From Streptomyces aculeolatus (GTDB lineage: Bacteria; Actinomycetota; Actinomycetes; Streptomycetales; Streptomycetaceae): a stretch of 64,000 bases of DNA. Below, piece after piece: positions 1 to 6,372 of the stretch; within the stretch, counting starts at the first letter, position 1; every line of letters begins with the position of its first letter. The stretch lies in NCBI RefSeq assembly GCF_020400605.1, contig NZ_JAINRD010000009.1:1-64000 (forward strand). Reading direction: 5' to 3'. The notes under the pieces were generated by a model. That model was given only the letters and a program-made list of their open reading frames with translations. It was not told the origin of the DNA and did not search any database. Both the position numbers and the translations under genes were made by a program.

Positions 1-111
1 TTTCCCCGCCGGGGTTGGTGGGGGTGGGGGGGGCGGGCCCCCCCCGGGGGGGGGCGGGGGGCCCCCCGGGGGGGGGGCCCCCCGGCGGGGGCCGGCCCCG
101 CCGCGGACCCG
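1..111. other. G/C homopolymer tract, no gene
   Basis: The first 111 bases are almost only runs of G and C, with many runs of six or more identical bases. There is no start codon, ribosome binding site or coding pattern. The alternating G and C runs could fold into long G:C stems, so a terminator for the exporter operon ending at 112 is possible. A low-quality contig edge is equally possible. Confidence 0.6.
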
Positions 112-1893
112 TCAGCCGTGCCAGGACCGCCACAGCGCGGCGTACGCGCCGTCCGCCGCGACCAGTTCGTCGTGGCTGCCCAGCTCGCTGATGCGGCCGT
201 CCTCGACCACCGCGATCACGTCCGCGTCGTGCGCGGTGTGCAGCCGGTGGGCGATCGCCACGACCGTGCGCCCGTCCAGCACCTTCGCCAGCGACCGCTC
301 CAGGTGCCGCGCCGCCCTCGGGTCGAGCAGCGACGTCGCCTCGTCGAGGACCAGCGTGTGCGGGTCGGCGAGCACCAGCCGGGCCAGCGCGATCTGCTGC
401 GCCTGCGCCGGGGTGAGCGCCGCGCCGCCCGAGCCGACCTCCGTGTCCAGGCCGTCGTCCAGCGCCCGCGCCCACTCGCCCGCGTCGACCGCGCCCAGCG
501 CCGCCCACAGCTCCGCGTCGCCCGCCTCGGTACGTGCCAGCCGCAGGTTGTCGCGCAGGGAGCCGACGAACACGTGGTGCTCCTGGTTGACCAGTGCCAC
601 GTGCTCGCGTACCCGCTCGGCCGGCATCAGGGCCAGCTCCGCGCCGCCGAGCCGGATCTCGCCGCGCCGCGGCGAGTAGATGCCGGCCAGCAGCCGCCCC
701 AGCGTCGACTTGCCCGCGCCGGAGGGACCGACCAGCGCCAGCCGGCTGCCCGGCTCCAACCGCAGCGAGACGCCGTGCAGCACGTCGGCCCCGGCGAGGT
801 AGCCGAAGCGGACCTCGTCGGCGTGGACGTCCCGGCCGCCAGGCCGCACGGCCGCGTCGCCGGGCTCCTCCTCGATGTCCCGCACGCCGACCAGCCGGGC
901 CAGCGACACCTGGGCCACCTGCAGCTCGTCGTACCAGCGCAGGATCATGCCCACCGGCTCGGTGAGCATCTGCGCCAGCAGCGCGCCCGTCGTCAGCTCG
1001 CCGACGCTCATCCAGCCCTGGAAGACGAACGCGCCGCCGAGCAGCAGCACCGAGCCGACGACCACGACGTGCGTGGCGTTGAAGACGGGGAAGAACATGC
1101 AGCGCAGGTAGAGCGTGTAACGCTCCCACGCCACCCACTCCTTGACCCGCCGGTCCGACAGCGCGATGCGGCGCGGGCCCAGCCGGTGTGCCTCCACCGT
1201 CCGGCCGGCGTCCACCGTCTCGGAGAGCGCGGCGGCCACGGCGGCGTACCCCGCGGCCTCCGAGCGGTAGGCACTCGGCGCCCGCCTGAAGTACCAGCGG
1301 CAGCCCGCGAGCAGCACCGGCGCGGCCAGCACCACCGCCACCGCCAGCGGCGGCGCCATCACCACCATGCCGCCCAGCACCAGCGCGACCCACACCACCG
1401 CGATCGTCAGCTGCGGCACGGCCTCGCGCATCGCGTTCGCCAGCCGGTCGATGTCGGTGGTGATACGGGACAGCAGGTCGCCGGTCCCCGCCCGCTCCAG
1501 CACGCCAGGAGGCAGGCCCACGGACCGTACGAGGAAGTCCTCGCGCAGGTCCGCGAGCATCCGCTCGCCGAGCATCGCGCCGCGCAGCCGCACCAGCCGG
1601 ACGAAGACCGCCTGGAGCGCCAGCGCGATCGAGAACAGCACCACCGCGCGCGTCAGCTGCAGGTCCTCGACGCCCGCCGACAGGTCCTCGACCAGGCCGC
1701 CCAGCAGGTACGGACCGGCCATCGAGGCGATGACGGCGATCGCGTTCACGCCGATCAGCAGCAGGAACGCGGTGCGGTGCCGGCGCAGCAGCTCCGCCAC
1801 GTAGCCGCGGACGGTCGCCGGCGCGCCCACCGGCAGGGTGGTCGCGGTGCGCGGCGCGGCCGGGTCGTACTCCGGCGGTCGCACGCCGATCAT
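112..1893 (-). CDS. ABC exporter half-transporter, catalytic subunit (degenerate signature motif)
   Basis: 593-residue fused membrane/ATPase half-transporter of the type I exporter family. An N-terminal six-helix membrane domain spans about residues 40-320 and the nucleotide-binding domain about 340-580. Walker A is canonical (GPSGAGKST, K395), Walker B reads TLVLDEATS, and the switch histidine is present (AIAHRL). The ABC signature is degenerate: LTPAQ at about 493-497 replaces LSGGQ. The ATG at 1893 overlaps the stop of the upstream exporter gene by 4 nt, so the two are translationally coupled and almost certainly form a heterodimer. The partner has lost the opposite motifs, leaving one competent ATP site per dimer. 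The substrate is unknown; lipids, drugs or peptides are all possible for this family. Confidence 0.93.
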   Translation of the reverse strand: MIGVRPPEYDPAAPRTATTLPVGAPATVRGYVAELLRRHRTAFLLLIGVNAIAVIASMAGPYLLGGLVEDLSAGVEDLQLTRAVVLFSIALALQAVFVRLVRLRGAMLGERMLADLREDFLVRSVGLPPGVLERAGTGDLLSRITTDIDRLANAMREAVPQLTIAVVWVALVLGGMVVMAPPLAVAVVLAAPVLLAGCRWYFRRAPSAYRSEAAGYAAVAAALSETVDAGRTVEAHRLGPRRIALSDRRVKEWVAWERYTLYLRCMFFPVFNATHVVVVGSVLLLGGAFVFQGWMSVGELTTGALLAQMLTEPVGMILRWYDELQVAQVSLARLVGVRDIEEEPGDAAVRPGGRDVHADEVRFGYLAGADVLHGVSLRLEPGSRLALVGPSGAGKSTLGRLLAGIYSPRRGEIRLGGAELALMPAERVREHVALVNQEHHVFVGSLRDNLRLARTEAGDAELWAALGAVDAGEWARALDDGLDTEVGSGGAALTPAQAQQIALARLVLADPHTLVLDEATSLLDPRAARHLERSLAKVLDGRTVVAIAHRLHTAHDADVIAVVEDGRISELGSHDELVAADGAYAALWRSWHG

Positions 1894-3833
1894 GCGGTCT
1901 CCTCCATCATCTGCGGCACGCCGCCCTCGTCGCGTACGCCTTCGTCGCCTGCGGCCTCGTCCCCTACGGCCCGGCCGTCGCCGGCGCCGCCGCCCGGCTC
2001 GGCGCCCGCGTCCCGGACGCCGCCGGCCTCCTGCTTCTCGTCCTCCGTCTCCCGGGTGACCACGGCGCGGTACGCGGGGTCGCCGTGGAGCAGCTCGCGG
2101 TGCGGGCCCTCGGCGGCCACCGCGCCGTCCTGCACGAACACGACCGTGTCGGCCCGGTCCAGCAGCAGCGGGCTGGAGGTGAACACCACCGTCGTGCGGC
2201 CCGCGCGGATCTCCCGCAGGCTCTCGGCGATGCGCGCCTCGGTGTGCGAGTCGACCGCCGAGGTCGGCTCGTCGAGCACCAGCACCTCCGGGTCGGCCAC
2301 CAGCGAGCGGGCCAGCGCCAGGCGCTGGCGCTGGCCGCCGGAGAGCGACCGGCCCCGCTCGGTGATCGGCGCGCCCATCGGCGCCCCGTCGCCGTCCGGC
2401 GCCTCCGCGGCCGCCTGGGCGAGCGCTGTCAGCACGTCGCCGCACTGGGCGGCGGCCAGCGCGGCGGCGGGCTTCACCGATCCGGGCGCCGGTACGTCCA
2501 GCAGGTCGGCCAGCGTCCCGGACAGCAGCATCGGGTCCTTGTCCTGCACCAGCACCGCCGCCCGTGCGGCCACCAGGGGTACGCCGTCCAGCTCCACGCC
2601 GCCCAGCCGCACGGACGGCAGGTCGGCCGGCTCCGCCGGGTGCCCGCCGAGCCGGTCGGCGAGCCGCCCGGCGGCGTCGGGGTCGCCGCACACCACGGCG
2701 GTCAGCCGCCCGGTCGCGGCGCGCAGCCCCGTTGCCGGGTCGTGCAACTCGCCCTCCAGCCATCCGTGTTCGCCGCTGCCGCCGTCACCGCCGGCGCGGG
2801 GGCCGTTGCCGTTGCCGGTGTCGCCACCGCCCGCGGTGGCGCGGGTGAGCGCGAGCACGCGGGCGGCGCGCTTGGCGGACGGCCGGGAGAAGGAGTACGC
2901 CATCGCCAGCTCGGCGAAGTGGTGCATCGGGAAGAGCAGGAAGGTCACGGCCCCGTAGACCGTGACCAGCTCGCCGACAGTGATCGACCCGCTGCGTGCG
3001 AGCCCCACCCCGTGCCCGACGACGATCACCAGCAGCACCCCCGGCAGCGCCACCTGCACGGCGTGGATCAGCGCCCACATCCGCGCGCTGCGCACCGCCG
3101 CCGTCCGCACCTTCTGCGACGCCTCCCGGTAGCGGTCGAGGAACAGCTCCTCGCCGCCGATGCCGCGCAGCACCCGCAGCCCCGCCACGGTGTCCGCGGC
3201 CAGCTCCGTCGCCCGACCGGCCTTGGTCCGCTGGTCGTCGGCGCGGCGGGTGGCGTACGGCAGCAGGGGCAGCGGCGCGAGCGCCAGGACCGGCAGCGCG
3301 ATCGCGACGACGATGCCCAGCTCCGGCGCGTAGACGACGAGGCCCGCGGTGACGGCGAGCGCGGTGACCAGCGCGGCGGTGAACCGCGAGAAGGACTCGA
3401 CGAACCAGCCGATCTTCTCCACGTCGCCCGTGCTCACCGCGACCACCTCGCCGGCCGCCACCCGTCTGGTGAGCACCGAGCCCAGCTCGGCCGCCTTGCG
3501 GGCGAGCAGCTGCTGCACCCGCGAGGCGGCGGTGATCCAGTTGGTGACCGCCGCGCGGTGCAGCATGCTGTCGCCGAGCGCGATGAGCGCGCCGAACGCG
3601 ATCAGCAGCGCGCCGGCCACCGCCAGCTTCCCGCCGTCGCGGTCCACGACCGCCTGCACGGCGGTGCCCACGGCCAGCGGCATCGCGCCGAGCGGCAGCA
3701 TCCACACCAGGCCCCACAGCAGCGCGGCGACCTGCCCGCCGAGCTGCATGCGGCCGAGCCAGACGAGGAAGTGGCGGCCGGATCGGACGTCGGGTTCGCC
3801 GGGGTCCGTATGCGGCAGGTCGCGCAACTGCAT
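1890..3833 (-). CDS. ABC exporter half-transporter, partner subunit (Walker A lost)
   Basis: 647-residue half-transporter, first gene of a two-gene operon. Hydrophobic membrane segments occupy about residues 40-310. The ATPase domain keeps a perfect signature (LSGGQRQRLALARS, from about 497) and Walker B (VLVLDEPTS). The P-loop is replaced by GDPDAAG at about 383-389 with no Lys-Ser/Thr, and the switch histidine region reads FTSSP (about 551-555). It should therefore not hydrolyse ATP with its own P-loop, but it supplies LSGGQ to the partner's P-loop. A Gly/Asp/Glu-rich tail of about 50 residues follows the ATPase domain. It starts at the ATG at 3833; the product of 112-1893 is its likely dimer partner. 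Confidence 0.92.
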   Translation of the reverse strand: MQLRDLPHTDPGEPDVRSGRHFLVWLGRMQLGGQVAALLWGLVWMLPLGAMPLAVGTAVQAVVDRDGGKLAVAGALLIAFGALIALGDSMLHRAAVTNWITAASRVQQLLARKAAELGSVLTRRVAAGEVVAVSTGDVEKIGWFVESFSRFTAALVTALAVTAGLVVYAPELGIVVAIALPVLALAPLPLLPYATRRADDQRTKAGRATELAADTVAGLRVLRGIGGEELFLDRYREASQKVRTAAVRSARMWALIHAVQVALPGVLLVIVVGHGVGLARSGSITVGELVTVYGAVTFLLFPMHHFAELAMAYSFSRPSAKRAARVLALTRATAGGGDTGNGNGPRAGGDGGSGEHGWLEGELHDPATGLRAATGRLTAVVCGDPDAAGRLADRLGGHPAEPADLPSVRLGGVELDGVPLVAARAAVLVQDKDPMLLSGTLADLLDVPAPGSVKPAAALAAAQCGDVLTALAQAAAEAPDGDGAPMGAPITERGRSLSGGQRQRLALARSLVADPEVLVLDEPTSAVDSHTEARIAESLREIRAGRTTVVFTSSPLLLDRADTVVFVQDGAVAAEGPHRELLHGDPAYRAVVTRETEDEKQEAGGVRDAGAEPGGGAGDGRAVGDEAAGDEGVRDEGGVPQMMEETA

Positions 3834-3895
3834 GGCATCCCAAAAAGGTCGTCTCGGGTGTGGGTGAGCCGTGCAAGGCTGGCGGTTTGCGGGCG

Positions 3896-3914
3896 GGTTT
3901 TCAACCGGTTTTCA
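3896..3914. repeat. Tandem GGTTTTCA direct repeat in a divergent promoter region
   Basis: The octamer GGTTTTCA occurs at 3896-3903 and again at 3907-3914, an 11-bp (one helical turn) period. It lies in the 160-bp region between the exporter operon (minus strand, start 3833) and the transpeptidase gene (plus strand, start 3994). The spacing suits two protein subunits on one face of the DNA. A regulatory role is inferred only. Confidence 0.35.
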
Positions 3915-3993
3915 CCGCGCGTGCGTGCCATCGCGCCACGGTCGCGGGGGGCCGCCCGGCGGGCCGCAGGGCGCGGCGTGTGACGATGGGTGT

Positions 3994-4749
3994 ATGCGTG
4001 CGTACGGGACGAGCGGGCGGCTGCCGCGCCGGACGGCCGCCGCGGCGGTGGGGCTGATTCTGCTGGCGGGCTGCGGCGGTTCGGGCGACGGCGGCGGCAC
4101 GGGCGGTGCGGGCGGCACGGGCAAGGGCGCGGACGGCGGCGGCGCGAGCGCGTCGCCGAGCACCCCGCCCGGCGACATCCCCGGCGTCGGCGCCCGGTGG
4201 AACGCGAAGGTGCCCGAGGACGCCCGCCAGGCCGTCGCCGTCTACGGCAGGGGCCCCGACTCCGCCGACGCCACCGTCGTCCTCTACGAGAAGCGCGGCG
4301 GCGACTGGCAGCGCCGGGAGAGCTGGCCCGGGCACAACGGCAAGAAGGGCTGGACCCCCGACCACCGCGAGGGCGACAAGCGCAGCCCCGTCGGGGTGTT
4401 CACGCTCTCCGACGCCGGCGGCGTCCTCGCCGACCCGGGCGCGAAGCTGCCGTACCTCCAGAGCCCGGCGTTCGCGGCGCCGCAGTACTGGCCGAAGACG
4501 CACTGGAACGACTTCGACCTCGTCATCGCCATCGACTACAACCGCGTCCGCGGCACCTCGCCGCTCGATCCCACCCGGCCGCAGGGGCAGGAGAAGGGCG
4601 GGTCGATCTGGTTCCACATGGACCACGGCAGCGGCACGTCCGGCTGCGTCAGCATCTCCAAGTCCGGGATGACCGAGCTGCTGCGGACGCTCGACCCGCG
4701 GAAGGACCCGGTCGCCGTGATGGGCGACCGGGCCTCCCTCGCCGGCTAG
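3994..4749 (+). CDS. L,D-transpeptidase family lipoprotein (YkuD-type)
   Basis: 251-residue exported protein. The ATG at 3994 gives a normal lipoprotein signal: basic residues, a hydrophobic stretch and the lipobox LLAGC with Cys27, followed by a Gly/Ser-rich linker. An in-frame ATG further upstream (3871) would bury this signal and was rejected. The catalytic part shows W-F-H-M-D-H-G (H208, H211) followed by SGTSGCVSI with predicted nucleophile Cys218, the arrangement of YkuD L,D-transpeptidases. These enzymes make 3-3 crosslinks in peptidoglycan or attach proteins to it. The gene appears monocistronic and ends at a strong hairpin. The exact substrate is not readable from sequence. Confidence 0.85.
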   Translation: MRAYGTSGRLPRRTAAAAVGLILLAGCGGSGDGGGTGGAGGTGKGADGGGASASPSTPPGDIPGVGARWNAKVPEDARQAVAVYGRGPDSADATVVLYEKRGGDWQRRESWPGHNGKKGWTPDHREGDKRSPVGVFTLSDAGGVLADPGAKLPYLQSPAFAAPQYWPKTHWNDFDLVIAIDYNRVRGTSPLDPTRPQGQEKGGSIWFHMDHGSGTSGCVSISKSGMTELLRTLDPRKDPVAVMGDRASLAG

Positions 4750-4780
4750 GGGGTCTGTGCCCTAGCGGCGCCGTGGCCGG

Positions 4781-4807
4781 GCTGACCGGCGCCGTGCGCC
4801 GGTCAGC
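4781..4807. terminator. Bidirectional hairpin terminator
   Basis: A perfect 12-bp stem (GCTGACCGGCGC, loop CGT, then its complement) lies between the convergent transpeptidase gene (stop 4749) and GH109-type gene (stop 4820). It has no T-run, which is usual for actinomycete terminators. Confidence 0.75.
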
Positions 4808-4819
4808 GGGCGCCCGCGG

Positions 4820-6253
4820 TCACGCCTCGTCGGGCTTCTCCGAGTCCACCCCGGGGCGCTCGTCCTTCCACCCGCCGCGGGTGAAGTCCGGGATCTGCTG
4901 CGGCTTGCCGCCCGCCTTGATCGACAGGTGGCTCAGCGGCACGGGCGCCGTCCAGGTCACGGCGTCGTAGACGTCGAAGTCCGGGACCAGGCCGAGGCGC
5001 ATGCACTGCATGAGCCGGAAGATCATGATGTAGTCCATGCCGCCGTGGCCGCCGGGCGGGTCGGAGTGCTCCTTCCACAGCCAGTGGTCGTACTCCGCGA
5101 AGTCCGCGAAGTCGTGCCACCGGTCGTCGGTGTGCATCGGCTCCAGGTAGATGCGCGGCTCGTAGTCCTCGAAGACGCCCTTCGTGCCGCCGAGGGAGTT
5201 GATCCGGCTGTACGGGTGCGGGGTGGAGACGTCGTGCTCCAGCCGGATGACGCGGCCCTTGGCGGTCTGCAGCATGCTGAAGGTGCGGTCGCTGCCGATG
5301 TACGTCTCCTTCCAGCTCGGGTCGCCGGAGGGCATGTGCTCCTCGCGGTACTCGGCCAGACCCAGGGCCGGCGTGCCGAAGCTGGAGATGTGGGTGACGC
5401 GGTCGCCGCGGTTGACGTCCATGTAGTTGGCCGTCGGGCCGAAGCCGTGGTTGGGGTAGAGGTCGCCGCGCAGCCGGGTGTGCCACAGCCGGCGCCAGGG
5501 GCCCTCGTAGTAGTCGGGGTCGAACATCAGCCCGCGCAGGTCGTGGTTGTACGCGCCGGCGGCGTGCAGCAGGTTGCCGAAGAGCCCGGCGTGCGCCATG
5601 CGCAGCACGCGCATCTCGTTCTTGCCGTAGGCGCAGTTCTCCAGCTGCATGCAGTGCCGGCGGGTGCGCTCGGACAGGTCGACGAGGTCCCACAGCTCCT
5701 TCACGGTCATCGCGATGGGGCACTCGACGCCGACGTGCTTGCCGTTGAGCATGGCCGTCTTCGCCATCTCGAAGTGCCAGTCCCAGGGCGTGGCGACGTA
5801 GACGAAGTCGATGTCGCCGCGCTCGCAGAGCTGCTCGAAGTCGTGGTCGCCCTTGGTGTACGTGGCGGGCGCCGGCTGGCCCGCGTCGACGACCTTCTTC
5901 GCGGCCCGCTCGACCTTGTCCACGACCGGGTCGCACAGCGCGGTCACCTGCACGCCCGGCTGCGCCAGGAACAGGTCGATCATGCTGCCGCCGCGGTTGC
6001 CCAGGCCCACGATCCCGACCCGTACGGTGCTGTGGGTCTCGAACGGCACGCCGATCATCGTCCTGCCGCGCCGCGGCGGCGCGGCGGCTTCCGCGGCCGC
6101 GGCCTCCCCGGCCTCCGCCGCCTGCGCCTGGGAGGCGCCGAACGCCCCCAGGCCGAGCCCTGCACCGGCGATGCCCGCCGTGCGCAGCACCGAGCGGCGG
6201 GAGTAGCCGTCGTCCGAATCGCCGGGTCTCGGGGTGGCGTTCTCCTCGCGCAT
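4820..6253 (-). CDS. Gfo/Idh/MocA oxidoreductase, glycoside hydrolase family 109-like, Tat-exported
   Basis: 477 residues. The N-terminus has a twin-arginine signal (YSRRSVLRTAG) with an Ala-rich cleavage region, so the protein is exported folded with its cofactor. The NAD-binding motif is VGIVGLGNRGG. Downstream are features of GH109 alpha-N-acetylgalactosaminidases: C-A-Y-G-K-N-E, a GAYNHDLR segment, YPNHGFGPT and MDVNRGD. GH109 enzymes use tightly bound NAD+ to cleave glycosides by transient oxidation. It lies 113 bp downstream of the FAD/Fe-S oxidoreductase gene on the same strand, with a GntR-type site in the gap, so it probably has its own promoter. GH109 assignment is by motif resemblance; another Gfo/Idh sugar enzyme remains possible. 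Confidence 0.85.
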   Translation of the reverse strand: MREENATPRPGDSDDGYSRRSVLRTAGIAGAGLGLGAFGASQAQAAEAGEAAAAEAAAPPRRGRTMIGVPFETHSTVRVGIVGLGNRGGSMIDLFLAQPGVQVTALCDPVVDKVERAAKKVVDAGQPAPATYTKGDHDFEQLCERGDIDFVYVATPWDWHFEMAKTAMLNGKHVGVECPIAMTVKELWDLVDLSERTRRHCMQLENCAYGKNEMRVLRMAHAGLFGNLLHAAGAYNHDLRGLMFDPDYYEGPWRRLWHTRLRGDLYPNHGFGPTANYMDVNRGDRVTHISSFGTPALGLAEYREEHMPSGDPSWKETYIGSDRTFSMLQTAKGRVIRLEHDVSTPHPYSRINSLGGTKGVFEDYEPRIYLEPMHTDDRWHDFADFAEYDHWLWKEHSDPPGGHGGMDYIMIFRLMQCMRLGLVPDFDVYDAVTWTAPVPLSHLSIKAGGKPQQIPDFTRGGWKDERPGVDSEKPDEA

Positions 6254-6318
6254 GCGTCCTCCGGATGGTGTGCGGTAGGTTCGCCGCCACCCTCGCCGGA
6301 CCCGGGCGCGCCGACAAG

Positions 6319-6332
6319 AGGTCTGCACCACT
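6319..6332. promoter_or_regulatory. Candidate DasR/GntR-type operator upstream of the GH109 gene
   Basis: AGGTCTGCACCACT, 66 bp upstream of the start at 6253, matches the DasR-responsive element core TGGTCTAGACCACT at 11 of 14 positions, including GGTCT and ACCACT. DasR controls amino-sugar genes in Streptomyces. This fits a gene for cleaving N-acetylated amino sugars. Functional use is inferred. Confidence 0.4.
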
Positions 6333-6342
6333 GAGGCGTTGG

Positions 6343-6372
6343 ACTTACCGTCCGGGCCGGATGGACTTATCC
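6343..6372. repeat. Direct repeat TGGACTTA
   Basis: The octamer TGGACTTA occurs twice with a period of about 22 bp (two helical turns), between the oxidoreductase stop codon region (6367) and the GH109 promoter region. A GC-rich partial palindrome (CCGGGCCGG) separates the copies. No function can be assigned. Confidence 0.35.

Noticed and set aside
118..2958. A 946-codon plus-strand frame opposite the ABC exporter genes
   Set aside because: Antisense to two genes with complete ABC motifs; Arg/Gln-rich translation without domain features.
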